Part shown: positions 7,938 through 16,734 of the stretch, one piece after another
Numbering within the stretch: position 1 is the first letter of the stretch
Layout: each line of letters opens with the position of its first letter
Assembly (NCBI GenBank): GCA_964406375.1
Contig: CAYORM010000030.1
Coordinates: 1 to 34,153, forward strand
DNA: 34,153 nucleotides
Direction: 5' to 3'
From: CAYORM01 sp964406375
Lineage (GTDB): Bacteria; Pseudomonadota; Alphaproteobacteria; DSM-16000; Inquilinaceae
The notes under the pieces: generated by a model
The model's database searches: none
The model's input: only the letters and a program-made list of their open reading frames with translations
Told to the model about the DNA's origin: nothing
Program-made: the position numbers and the translations under genes

Positions 7938-9325
7938 CAGACCGCCTCCCGCCGATGCTCGGCAGCCAGCGCCTCGACGATGCCGACGAAGGCGTCGCCG
8001 CGGGCCTCGAAGCCGGGGAACTGGTCGAAGGAGGCGCAGGCCGGCGACAGCAGGACGACCCCGCCCTCGGCCCGTGCGGCCGCGAAGGCCCGGCGCACCG
8101 CGACGGCGAGCTCGCCCGCGATCTCGGACGGCACGCGGCCTTCGAGATGGGCGGCGAAGGCAGGCGCCGCCTCGCCGATCAGGAAGGCACGGCGGATGCG
8201 CGGGAGCAGCGGATCGAGCGCCCCGATCCCGCCCGGCTTCGGCCGGCCGCCGGCGATCCACCAGATCCGGTCGTAGCTCGCGAGCGCGCGGGCCGCGGCA
8301 TCGGCATTCGTCGCCTTGCTGTCGTTGACGAACAGCACGCCGTCGATCTCGGCGACACGCTGCAGCCGGTGCCGCAGCCCGGGGAAGGTGCTGATGCCGG
8401 CGGCGATCGCCGCCTCGTCGAGCCCGACCGCCCGGCAGGCGGCCCAGGCGCAGGCGATGTTCTGGGCGTTGTGGGCACCCGGCAGCGCCGGCGCCGCCGA
8501 CAGGTCGAAGACTCGGCGCGGACCGCCCTCGCCGTCCTGCCACACGGCGTCCGCCTCGATCCAGACGCCGCCTGGAACGGCGCCGTCGGTCGATACGCGC
8601 ACGAGCCGCACCTCGTCACGCGCCGCAATCGCCTCGGCCGCAGTCCGGCCATGCGGGTCGTCGACACCGATCACGGCGGTCCCGCCCGGCCGGATCGCAT
8701 CCAGCAGCCGCCGCTTCGCCGCGGCATAGGCATCGAGGTCGGGATAGCGGTCGAGATGGTCGGGGGACAGATTGATCTGCATCCCGACATCCCAGCGCAC
8801 CGCCGAGACCGTCTCGAGCTGATAGGAGCTGAGCTCGATGACGTACCAGCCATCGGCCCCGAGCGGCGGCAGCGCCAGTGCCGGCGTGCCAAGATTGCCG
8901 CCGGCCGCGGCGGGGATGCCGGCCATGGCGAGGACATGGCCGATCAGCGCCGTCGTCGTCGATTTGCCATTGGTACCGGTCACGCCGAGATAGCGCGCCG
9001 CCGGCTGCGCCTCGGCGAGCAGGTCGATGTCTCCGATGACCGGCAGGCCTTCGGCGAGGGCACGGGCGACCGCCGGATGCGGCGCCGGATGGCTGCGCGG
9101 AATGCCGGGGCTGAGCATCAGCGCCTCGGCCGTCCCGAACCCCTCGTGCACCGGATCGGCGATGGCGACGCCGAGCCCCGCGGCGGCGGCCCGCGCCGGC
9201 GCGCCATCATCCCAGGCGCGCACGCACGCCCCCGCGCGCGCCAGCGCCGCCGCGGCCGCGAGCCCGGATTTGCCGAGCCCGAGGATGGCGATGGTATGGC
9301 CGCGAAGGTGGGAGAGGTCGATCAC
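7937..9325 (-). CDS. murD: UDP-N-acetylmuramoylalanine--D-glutamate ligase
   Basis: MurD adds D-Glu to UDP-MurNAc-L-Ala in the cytoplasm. The 462-aa product shows HTIAILGLGKSGLAAAAALA (UDP-binding loop), MLSPGIPRSHP, the P-loop GVTGTNGKSTTTALIGH, VIELSSYQLET, NLSPDHLDRYPDLDAYAAAK with the lysine region that is carbamylated in this family, and FVNDSKATNADAAARAL. I chose a GTG start at 9325 because translation from it gives the standard N-terminus (VIDLSHLRGH) and GAGG lies about 6 nt upstream. An in-frame start further out would run back into mraY. Its start follows the mraY stop by 10 nt. Confidence 0.95.
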   Translation of the reverse strand: MIDLSHLRGHTIAILGLGKSGLAAAAALARAGACVRAWDDGAPARAAAAGLGVAIADPVHEGFGTAEALMLSPGIPRSHPAPHPAVARALAEGLPVIGDIDLLAEAQPAARYLGVTGTNGKSTTTALIGHVLAMAGIPAAAGGNLGTPALALPPLGADGWYVIELSSYQLETVSAVRWDVGMQINLSPDHLDRYPDLDAYAAAKRRLLDAIRPGGTAVIGVDDPHGRTAAEAIAARDEVRLVRVSTDGAVPGGVWIEADAVWQDGEGGPRRVFDLSAAPALPGAHNAQNIACAWAACRAVGLDEAAIAAGISTFPGLRHRLQRVAEIDGVLFVNDSKATNADAAARALASYDRIWWIAGGRPKPGGIGALDPLLPRIRRAFLIGEAAPAFAAHLEGRVPSEIAGELAVAVRRAFAAARAEGGVVLLSPACASFDQFPGFEARGDAFVGIVEALAAEHRREAV

Positions 9326-9335
9326 GCGCGCCTCG

Positions 9336-10407
9336 TCACCTGAGCTTGAGCGAGGACAGACCAATCAGCGCCAGGATCACGGCGACGATCCAGAAGCGGA
9401 TGACGATGGTCGGCTCCGCCCAGCCCTTCTTCTCGTAATGATGGTGCAGCGGCGCCATCCGGAAGACGCGCCGGCCGGTCAGCTTGAAGCTCGCCACCTG
9501 GACCATCACCGAGACCGCCTCGAGCACGAACAGGCCGCCGATGATGGCGAGCACGATCTCGTGCTTGGTGATCACGGCGATGGCACCGAGCGCGCCGCCC
9601 ATCGACAGCGAGCCGGTATCGCCCATGAAGACCATCGCGGGCGGTGCGTTGAACCACAGAAAGCCGAGCGCGCCGCCGGTCAGCGCGCCGCAGAACACCG
9701 TCAGTTCGCCGGCGCCGGGCGCCGGGTGGATCTGCAGATAGTCGGCGAAGATCGCGTTGCCGGTCAGATAGGCGATCAGACCGAAGCTGGCGGTGGCGAT
9801 GATGATCGGCACCGTGGCCAGCCCGTCGAGCCCGTCGGTCAGGTTCACCGCGTTCGAGGCGCCGACGATCACCAGCACGGCGAAGGCCGAGCGGGATCAC
9901 CAGATCCTTGAAGAAGGGGATCGCGACGCTGTCGGCGTCGGCGGTGTCGGAGACGGCGAGATACCAGGCTGCGGCGGCAAGGGCGATCACGGCCTGCGCG
10001 ACCAGCTTGAGCCGGCCGGACAGGCCCTTGGGGTTGCGCCGGGTCAGCTTCAGATAGTCGTCGCCGAAACCGATCGCACCGAAGCCGACCGTCACCATCA
10101 GGACGATCCAGACATAGGTGTTGCGCAGATCGGCCCAGAGCAGCGTCGAGATGACGATGGCGATGAGGATCATCAGCCCGCCCATGGTGGGCGTGCCGCG
10201 CTTCTTGAAATGGCCTTCCGGACCGTCCTCGCGGATCGGCTGGCCCGCCCCCTGCCGCGCCTTCAGGCTGCGGATGAGCCACGGTCCGATCACGAAGGCG
10301 ATGATGAGGGCAGTGAGGATCGCCGCCCCGGTCCGGAAGGTCAGATACCGGAAGAGGTTGAAGAACAGCGACTGGTCGGCCAGCGGTGCGAAGAGGGTCG
10401 GCAGCAT
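9336..10407 (-). CDS. mraY: Phospho-MurNAc-pentapeptide translocase MraY, frameshifted as written
   Basis: MraY is the polytopic enzyme that moves phospho-MurNAc-pentapeptide to undecaprenyl phosphate, making lipid I. The first reading frame, from the ATG at 10407, gives an ordinary MraY up to FFKDLVIPLG, including EDGPEGHFKKRGTPTMGGLM and GFGDDYLK. A second frame, ending at 9336, continues with VLVIVGASNAVNLTDGLDGLA, VFMGDTGSLSMGGALGA and RMAPLHHHYEKKGWAE. The switch is near 9890, and about five residues typical of the family (a WFFVP-like stretch) are missing at the join. The frame change fits loss of 14 nt. Because mraY is essential and single-copy, I read this as an assembly or sequencing error rather than a dead gene. 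The flanking murF and murD spacing is normal. Confidence 0.9.
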
Positions 10408-10416
10408 CGGGCGCTC

Positions 10417-11874
10417 TCAGGTCGCCGCCGCGAAACGGCGCCGCACCCGCGGCGTCTCGGCCGGCGCGGCGCCGAGCCGCTCGACCGCGGCGACCACCGT
10501 CGCCATGCGGCTGCCGAGCGAACCCTTGACCATCACCGCATCGCCCGGCCGCAGCACCTCGGCGACGATCGGCGCAAGCGCCGCCGCATCTGCCGCATGG
10601 GCGCCGCGGATCGCCGGCGGCAGCCGGTCGAACAGCTCGCCGGTCAGCGGTCCGCAGCCGAAGACGAGGTCGATGCCGGCCGCCTCGATCGCCGGGGCGA
10701 GCGCGCGATGCAGCGCCGGCCCGTCCGGCCCCAGCTCCAGCATGTCGCCGAGCACCGCGATGCGCCGGCCATGGCCATTGACGTCGATCTGGCCGAGCAC
10801 CTCGAGCGCCGCCGCCATCGAGACGGGGCTCGCATTGTAGCTCTCGTCGATCAGCAGGATCGTGCCCTGCCGCCCGTCCCGCACCACCTCGATCCGGCTG
10901 CGTCCGCCCCGGCCCTTCATCGGCTGGATGCGGCCCAGGGCCCGCATCGCGGCACCGAGGTCGCCGTCGAGCGCCCGCACCGCCAGCAGCACCGCAAGGC
11001 TGTTGGCGATCCAGTGCCGCCCGGGGGCAGACAGGGTGTACTGGACCATCTCGCCACGGATCTCGGCGGTCACCGCACTCGCCGCGGCATGGATCGAGCA
11101 GTCGATCAGCCGCGCATCGCAGCCGGGCGCGGTGCCGAAGCTCCAGATCCGCCCGACCCCGCGGGTGCGGGCATGCGCCACCAGCCGTGCGAAATGCCGG
11201 TTGTCGCGGTTGAGGATGGCCGTCGAATCCGGCCCCATCCCGCAGAAGATCTCCGCCTTGGCGTCGGCGATCGCGGCGTCGGAGGCGAAGTGCTCCAGAT
11301 GGACGGCCTCGACCGTCGTGACGATGCCGACATCCGGCTCGACGAAACGCGACAGCGGCGCGATCTCGCCGGGGTGGTTCATCCCCAGCTCGAACACCCC
11401 GAACGCCACATCCTGCGGCATGCAGGCGAGGCTGAGCGGGACGCCCCACTGGTTGTTGAGGTTGCCGGAGGAGGCGAAGGTCGCGCCGCTGCCGGCCAGC
11501 GCCGCGCGCAGCGCCTCCTTGGTCGAGGTCTTGCCGACCGAGCCGGTCACCGCCGCCACCCGGGCTTCGCTACGCATCCGGGCGTAGCGGGCGAGATCGA
11601 CGAGCCCTTCGGCGGTGTCAGGCACGACGAGCAGCGGCGCGTCATGCGCCACCCCGCCCGGCACAGCATGCACCATCGCCGCGGCGGCACCGCGCTCAAG
11701 CGCTTCCTTGACGAAGTCGTGCCCGTCGTGATGCGGGCCGCGGATCGCCACGAACAGATCGCCGGGCGCGACCGTGCGGCTGTCGATCGAGACGCCGTCA
11801 GCCGCCCAATCGCCGACCTGCATCCCGTTCGTGGCGGCGGCGGCCTCGGCGGCGGACCATAGAGGTGTCGTCAT
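10417..11874 (-). CDS. murF: UDP-MurNAc-tripeptide--D-alanyl-D-alanine ligase
   Basis: MurF adds the D-Ala-D-Ala made by Ddl, completing the UDP-MurNAc-pentapeptide. The 485-aa product has the N-terminal MurF domain (SIDSRTVAPGDLFVAIRG, HDGHDFVKEALERGA). The P-loop is AVTGSVGKTSTKEALRAAL, followed by NLNNQWGVPLSL, FELGMNHPGEI, LIDESYNASPVSM and AVLGDMLELG, and VMVKGSLGSRM near the C-terminus. The NASP motif and GSVGKTSTKE are characteristic of MurF. The start ATG at 11874 has GAGGAA about 9 nt upstream. A longer in-frame extension reads into murE and was dropped. The gap to mraY is 9 nt. Confidence 0.96.
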   Translation of the reverse strand: MTTPLWSAAEAAAATNGMQVGDWAADGVSIDSRTVAPGDLFVAIRGPHHDGHDFVKEALERGAAAAMVHAVPGGVAHDAPLLVVPDTAEGLVDLARYARMRSEARVAAVTGSVGKTSTKEALRAALAGSGATFASSGNLNNQWGVPLSLACMPQDVAFGVFELGMNHPGEIAPLSRFVEPDVGIVTTVEAVHLEHFASDAAIADAKAEIFCGMGPDSTAILNRDNRHFARLVAHARTRGVGRIWSFGTAPGCDARLIDCSIHAAASAVTAEIRGEMVQYTLSAPGRHWIANSLAVLLAVRALDGDLGAAMRALGRIQPMKGRGGRSRIEVVRDGRQGTILLIDESYNASPVSMAAALEVLGQIDVNGHGRRIAVLGDMLELGPDGPALHRALAPAIEAAGIDLVFGCGPLTGELFDRLPPAIRGAHAADAAALAPIVAEVLRPGDAVMVKGSLGSRMATVVAAVERLGAAPAETPRVRRRFAAAT

Positions 11875-11887
11875 GGGGCCGGATTCC

Positions 11888-13363
11888 TCATCGCGCCGTT
11901 GTCCTCGTCTCTCCGGATGTCGTCTCGGCGACGGCCGCCGCCGCCTCGGCGGCGTCGTCGAAGGGGCGGATCTCGTTGCCGACGATCTGGCCGGTTTCAT
12001 GGCCCTTGCCGGCGATGACCAGGAGATCACCTGCCGCGAGTTCCGCCACCGCCGCGCGGATCGCCGCCCGCCGATCGCCGATCTCCCGGGCGCCGGGGCA
12101 GGCGGCGAGGATCGCCTGGCGGATCACCGCTGGATCCTCGCTGCGGGGATTGTCGTCGGTGATGATGACGCGGTCAGCCAGCCGCGCGGCGATCGCGCCC
12201 ATCATCGGGCGCTTGCCGGGATCGCGGTCGCCGCCGCAGCCGAAGACGAGGAATAGCCGGCCCGCGACATGCGGCCGAAGCGCGGTCAGCACCGCCTCGA
12301 GCGCGCCGGGCTTATGGGCATAGTCGACGAAAACCGGCGCACCCGCGGCGTGGCGGCCGACGAGTTGCATGCGGCCCGGCACGCCCTCGAGCCGCTCGAG
12401 CAGCGGCAGGACACGGGCGGCGTCGGCGCCGGCGGCCATCACCACGGCGGCGGCCAGGAGCGCATTGTCGGCCTGGAACGGCCCCATGAGCGGCAGCGCG
12501 AGGCGATATTCGGCGCCGCCGGCCGCGACGGTGAGGGCGATGCCCTCGGTCGTGGGACGCGCCTCGATCAGCCGGAGTGCGGCGTGCTCGGCCCGGCCGC
12601 AGGACAGGACGGTGCGGCCGGCAGCGCGCGCCCGGCGGGCAATCTCCTGTCCTGCCTCCCCCTCCGTCGTCACCACGGCGGTGCCGTCGGCCGGCAGGAT
12701 CTCGGTGAACAGCCGTGCCTTGGCGTCGAGATACGCCGCCATCGACGGGTGGTAGTCGAGGTGGTCACGCGACAGGTTGGTGAAGGCGGCGATGCGCAGC
12801 GCCACGCCGTCGAGCCGGCGCTGGTCGAGACCGTGCGAGGAGGCCTCGATGGCGGCATGCGTCACCCCCTCCCCCGCCAGCGCCGCGAGTTCGGCATGGA
12901 GGGCCACGGGGTCGGGCGTGGTCAATGCACCGTAGCGGCTGCGGCCGGGGGCCACGACGCCGAGCGTGCCGAGGCTGGCCGCGGTATGCCCGAGCAGCGT
13001 CCAGAGCTGGCGGATGAACGCGGTGGTCGAGGTCTTGCCGCTGGTGCCGGTCACCGCCGCGATGGTGCCGGGCTGGCCGCCGTAGAAGGCGGCTGCGAGG
13101 CGGGCGAAGGCACGGCGCGGGTCGGGATCGGTGACGAGCTGCGCCTCGGCGCCGGCCGGCAGCACCGTCCCTTCCGGCGCCAGCACCGCGACCGCGCCGC
13201 GCGCGAGCGCGTCGGCGATGAAGGTGCGGCCGTCGGCACGGCTGCCGGGCAGCGCTGCAAACAGGAAACCCGGCTTCACGGCGCGGGAATCCGCCGTCAG
13301 CCCCACAAGACCGGCCGGCAGCAGCGGCGCGGGTGACGGGGGGGATGGGGAGGACCGGTCCAT
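11888..13363 (-). CDS. murE: UDP-MurNAc-tripeptide synthetase MurE (meso-DAP adding)
   Basis: MurE adds the third stem residue. The C-terminal motif IITDDNPRSEDP contains DNPR, which in this family binds meso-diaminopimelate rather than lysine, so a DAP-type wall is expected. Other features are the N-terminal DSRAVKPGFLFAALPG, the P-loop AVTGTSGKTSTTAFIRQ, EASSHGLDQRRLDGV, NLSRDHLDYHPSMAAYLDAKARLF (with the carbamylated-Lys region) and VFVDYAHKPGALEAVL. The length is 491 aa. The start is either the ATG at 13363 (5 nt past the ftsI stop) or a GTG at 13372 overlapping that stop. I give the ATG. No strong ribosome site is seen before either, so coupling to ftsI is likely. Confidence 0.95.
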   Translation of the reverse strand: MDRSSPSPPSPAPLLPAGLVGLTADSRAVKPGFLFAALPGSRADGRTFIADALARGAVAVLAPEGTVLPAGAEAQLVTDPDPRRAFARLAAAFYGGQPGTIAAVTGTSGKTSTTAFIRQLWTLLGHTAASLGTLGVVAPGRSRYGALTTPDPVALHAELAALAGEGVTHAAIEASSHGLDQRRLDGVALRIAAFTNLSRDHLDYHPSMAAYLDAKARLFTEILPADGTAVVTTEGEAGQEIARRARAAGRTVLSCGRAEHAALRLIEARPTTEGIALTVAAGGAEYRLALPLMGPFQADNALLAAAVVMAAGADAARVLPLLERLEGVPGRMQLVGRHAAGAPVFVDYAHKPGALEAVLTALRPHVAGRLFLVFGCGGDRDPGKRPMMGAIAARLADRVIITDDNPRSEDPAVIRQAILAACPGAREIGDRRAAIRAAVAELAAGDLLVIAGKGHETGQIVGNEIRPFDDAAEAAAAVAETTSGETRTTAR

Positions 13364-13368
13364 CCCGA

Positions 13369-15102
13369 TCACTCGTGATAGGCGACGTGTTGGATGCCGC
13401 CGCTGCGCAGCAGCACATCGATCGAGGTCGCGGCGACGATCGACGGATCGCTCTCGTTCACCGGCGGGATGCCGAGCATCGGCCCGAGGCTCTCGACGAT
13501 GGTGGCGGTCAGCGGTGCCGCGGTCCAGCCGCCGGTGGCATAGCCATAGGTCGCCGCGGTCGGCTGCGGCTCGTCGAGCATCGCGAAGACGACATAGCGC
13601 GGGTCGTGCATCGGAAAGGCGCCGACGAAGGAGGAGAGCCGGGCATTGCGCGAATATCCCGATCCCGCCGCCTTCTCGGCCGTCCCCGTCTTGCCGCCGA
13701 CGATGTAGCCCGGGGCATCGGCGAGCGAGGCGGTGCCCTCAGTCACCACCGCCCGCATCAGCCGGCGCATGGCATCCGAGATCTCCGGCGCCATCACCCG
13801 CGTGCCGGCCGCCGGCTCCTCGACGCGCAGCAGCGTCGGCGGGCGGAAGACGCCGCCATTGACCACGCTCGCCACCGCGGTCACGAGCTGCACCGGCGAC
13901 ACCGCCATGCCGTGCCCGTAGGAGATCGTCATGGCGTTGATCTCGCGCCACGGGTTCGGGATGATCGGCGCACCCACCTCGGGCAGCTCGATCGAGGCAG
14001 GCCGCGTGAGCCCCAGCCGCTCGAGGAAGGCGCGCTGGCGCTCGACACCCGCCGCCTCCATCATGTGGACCGAGCCGATATTCGAGGAATGGGTGAAGAT
14101 CTCGACGACCGAAAGCGGCCGCCCCTCGGGATGGAAGTCGGAGATGGTGAAGCGACCGACGCGGATCGGGCGGGAATCATAGACGGTGGTCAGCGTCGAG
14201 GTGCCGCTCTCGAGCGCCATCGCCGTGTTGAAGATCTTGAAGGTGGAGCCCATCTCGTAGACGCCGAGCGTCAGCCGGTTGAACTGCGCCTCCTCCGGCA
14301 CGTTCGACAGGTCGTAGGGGCTGAAATCCGGCAGCGACACCATGGCGATCACCTCGCCGGTGTGCACATCCATCACCATCGCCGCGCCGCCGAGCGCACG
14401 GAACTCCTCGATGCTGGCTGACAGCGCGTCGCGCACCATCGACTGCACGCGCAGGTCGATCGACAGGGTGAGCGGTTCGGCACTGCCCGCGAGCCGGCCG
14501 TTCATCGACTGCTCGACCCCGGCGATGCCATTCCCGTCAATGTCGGTGAAGCCCAGTATGTGGGCGGTCAGATTGCCCGCGGGGTAGTAGCGCCGCTGCT
14601 CCTCGATGAAGGCGAGCCCGGGCAGGCCGAGCTTGTTCACCTCGTATTGCTGGCGCGGCGTCAGACCCCGCTTGATCCACACGAAGCGCTTCTCGGACGA
14701 GAGCTCGACGATCAGCGTCTCGGTGTCCAGTTCGGGCAGCACGCTGCTCAGCGCCAGCGCCGCCTCGATCGGATCGAGTACCATCACCGGATCGGCGTAG
14801 AGCGAGACGCTCGGCAGCGTCGTCGCGAGGATCACGCCGTTGCGATCAACGATGTCGGCCCGTCCGGTTTCCGCCGCCGCCGCACCGCCGCCGCTGCCGC
14901 CCCGTGCCGCGAGCGCGGCGCCGCCGCCGGTCGTCGCCATCAGATCGCCGAGCCGCAGCCCGACGCCGACGAAGGCGAGCAGGAAAACGAAGGCGGCGAT
15001 GGCGAGCCGGACGCGCCCCACCTCGACGATGCGCTGCGTCCGCGAGGTGTCACGCAGCCGTCGCGGCTCGGAGAGGTCGATGTGGATTACGTCGACGGCC
15101 AT
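13369..15102 (-). CDS. ftsI: Septal transpeptidase FtsI (PBP3)
   Basis: FtsI is the class B penicillin-binding protein that cross-links septal peptidoglycan alongside FtsW. The 577-aa product has a short cytoplasmic tail and one membrane anchor at about residues 34-50. The periplasmic pedestal domain includes DIVDRNGVILATTLP and GIAGVEQSMNGRL. The transpeptidase domain has all three active-site motifs: GSTFK (SxxK, catalytic Ser), HSSNIG (SxN) and GGKTGTAEK (KTG). An odd Gly/Ala run (GGSGGGAAAAE) follows the membrane anchor. The start at 15102 lies one base after the ftsL stop, and the stop abuts murE. Inner membrane, facing the periplasm. Confidence 0.96.
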   Translation of the reverse strand: MAVDVIHIDLSEPRRLRDTSRTQRIVEVGRVRLAIAAFVFLLAFVGVGLRLGDLMATTGGGAALAARGGSGGGAAAAETGRADIVDRNGVILATTLPSVSLYADPVMVLDPIEAALALSSVLPELDTETLIVELSSEKRFVWIKRGLTPRQQYEVNKLGLPGLAFIEEQRRYYPAGNLTAHILGFTDIDGNGIAGVEQSMNGRLAGSAEPLTLSIDLRVQSMVRDALSASIEEFRALGGAAMVMDVHTGEVIAMVSLPDFSPYDLSNVPEEAQFNRLTLGVYEMGSTFKIFNTAMALESGTSTLTTVYDSRPIRVGRFTISDFHPEGRPLSVVEIFTHSSNIGSVHMMEAAGVERQRAFLERLGLTRPASIELPEVGAPIIPNPWREINAMTISYGHGMAVSPVQLVTAVASVVNGGVFRPPTLLRVEEPAAGTRVMAPEISDAMRRLMRAVVTEGTASLADAPGYIVGGKTGTAEKAAGSGYSRNARLSSFVGAFPMHDPRYVVFAMLDEPQPTAATYGYATGGWTAAPLTATIVESLGPMLGIPPVNESDPSIVAATSIDVLLRSGGIQHVAYHE

Positions 15103-15103
15103 G

Positions 15104-15733
15104 TCACCCTCCGGCCTGGAAGCTGACGAGGAGGGCCCCGATCGGGTCGTCCTCCGGCGGGGGCAGGCGCGGCGCAGGCTGTGTCGGGACGGGCTGCGTC
15201 GGGGCGGGCGCCGCGACCGTCGGCGCCGCCGGCGGTGCCGTGGCAGCAGGAGGCGCGGCCGCGACCCCAGCCACGGGCTCGGCCATGGACTCGGCGGCGG
15301 GAGCAGCGGCAGGGCCTGCGGCCTGGGCCACGGCGCCCGGGAAGGGCGCCCGACCGAAGCCCGGGACGGTGATCATGGACACGGTCAGGGGAGCGGCGCC
15401 GGGGGAACGGCCCACCGGCGCCGCCCCGCCGGCCTCTGCGGCGGGAGGGGACCGCAGCGGCATGGACAGCACCGCCGCCGTCTGCACCATCTGCTCGGGC
15501 AGGATCGGCGACAGATCGGTATAGGCTTCGGCCATCGCGCGCAGCCGCGCCGGCTGCGTCAGATAGGCCCATTCGGCGCGCAGGATACGGATCGTGTCCT
15601 GCTCGGAACTGACGTCACGCTGCAGCGCGACCAAGCGGTCGCGCAGCCGCTGGACCTCGAAACTCACCGAGAAATCGACGGCCGCCGCACCCGCGACGAT
15701 CGCGAACCAGACGAGAGCGCCGGTGCGGATCAT
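15104..15733 (-). CDS. ftsL: FtsL-like divisome protein with long Ala/Pro-rich tail
   Basis: The assignment rests on position between rsmH and ftsI, plus topology. There is one N-terminal membrane segment (about residues 5-21) and then a coiled-coil/leucine-repeat stretch, FEVQRLRDRLVALQRDVSSEQDTIRILRAEWAYL. LTQPARLRAMAEAYTDLSPI follows, typical of alphaproteobacterial FtsL. FtsL forms the FtsQLB complex that activates FtsWI. At 209 aa it is about twice the usual size. The extra C-terminal half is low-complexity and rich in Ala, Pro, Gly and Val, probably disordered in the periplasm. The start overlaps the rsmH stop by 4 nt; ftsI begins one base after it. Confidence 0.85.
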   Translation of the reverse strand: MIRTGALVWFAIVAGAAAVDFSVSFEVQRLRDRLVALQRDVSSEQDTIRILRAEWAYLTQPARLRAMAEAYTDLSPILPEQMVQTAAVLSMPLRSPPAAEAGGAAPVGRSPGAAPLTVSMITVPGFGRAPFPGAVAQAAGPAAAPAAESMAEPVAGVAAAPPAATAPPAAPTVAAPAPTQPVPTQPAPRLPPPEDDPIGALLVSFQAGG

Positions 15734-16734
15734 GCCGCCCTCCGCTGCCGCAGGGGACGCGGCGCCTCGCGCTCGGGTGCGCGGGCCGGGGCGTCGGTGC
15801 GGACCGCAGCCCGCAGACGGGCGGAACGGGCACGCGGATTGACGGCGATCTCGGCGGCGCCCGGCTCGATCGTGCCGCGGTGCAGCAACCGGAAGGTCGG
15901 CGGCGCCGCGGCACCGGGCCGCGGATCCGCCGCATGCCGGGACGGGTTGGCCCCGGTCCCGCTGCGGGCGGCGAGGAAGCGCTTCACCCGCCGGTCCTCG
16001 AGGCTGTGGAACGAGACGACCGCCAGCCGGCCGCCCGGGCGCAGCAGGCGTTCGGCCGCGTCGAGGCCGCGATCGATCTCGCCGAGCTCGTCATTCACCG
16101 CGAGTCGCAGCGCCTGGAAGGTCCGTGTCGCCGGATCGATGCCGTCGCGGCTCTTCGGCACGACCCGGCGTACGATCGCGGCGAGCGTCGCGGTGCGCAG
16201 GATCGGCGCCTCCGCCCGGGCCGCGACGATGGCCCGCGCCACGCGCCGCGCCATCCGTTCCTCGCCCAGCGAGAAGATCAGATCGGCGAGTTCGGCCTCG
16301 GACAGCGTCGCGACGAGATCCGCCGCACTCGGCCCATCGCCGCCCATGCGCATGTCGAGCGGTCCGTCGGCCCGGAAGGAGAAGCCCCGCGCCGGATCGT
16401 CGAGCTGCGGAGAGGACACGCCGAGATCGAGCGCGATCGCATCGACCGGCGCCTCGACCAGCCGGTCCATCTCACCGAATCGCCCGGCCTTCAGTACCAG
16501 GCGGCCGGCATAGCGGTCCGCCAGCGCTTGCCCGGCTGTGATCGCGGCAGGGTCGCGGTCGATGCCGATGACGCGGCAATCGGCCGCCTCGAGAAAGGCG
16601 CGCGCATAACCGCCGCGGCCGAAGGTGCCGTCGACGATGATCTCGCCCGGCTGCGGCGCCACCGCCGCGAGGACTTCCGCGAGGAGGACCGGGACGTGGC
16701 CCTGCGAGGGTTGCGGCGCCGGGGGCTGCGTCAT
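15730..16734 (-). CDS. rsmH: 16S rRNA (cytosine-1402-N4)-methyltransferase RsmH (MraW)
   Basis: RsmH is a cytoplasmic SAM-dependent enzyme that methylates N4 of C1402 in the ribosomal P site; it is the usual second gene of dcw operons. The 334-aa product begins HVPVLLAEVLAAVAPQPGE, then IIVDGTFGRGGYARAFLEA (SAM motif I) and VIGIDRDPAAI. Also present are DAIALDLGVSSPQLDDPARGFSFR, DGPLDMRMG, RTFQALRLAVNDELGEIDRGL and VVSFHSLEDRRVKRFL, all strong family signatures. The C-terminal tail is Arg/Ala-rich. It overlaps mraZ upstream and ftsL downstream by 4 nt each. Confidence 0.96.
   Translation of the reverse strand: MTQPPAPQPSQGHVPVLLAEVLAAVAPQPGEIIVDGTFGRGGYARAFLEAADCRVIGIDRDPAAITAGQALADRYAGRLVLKAGRFGEMDRLVEAPVDAIALDLGVSSPQLDDPARGFSFRADGPLDMRMGGDGPSAADLVATLSEAELADLIFSLGEERMARRVARAIVAARAEAPILRTATLAAIVRRVVPKSRDGIDPATRTFQALRLAVNDELGEIDRGLDAAERLLRPGGRLAVVSFHSLEDRRVKRFLAARSGTGANPSRHAADPRPGAAAPPTFRLLHRGTIEPGAAEIAVNPRARSARLRAAVRTDAPARAPEREAPRPLRQRRAA

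Noticed and set aside
9793..11862. 689-codon plus-strand frame opposite mraY/murF
   Set aside because: Antisense shadow of conserved murF; no motif, no ribosome site of note.
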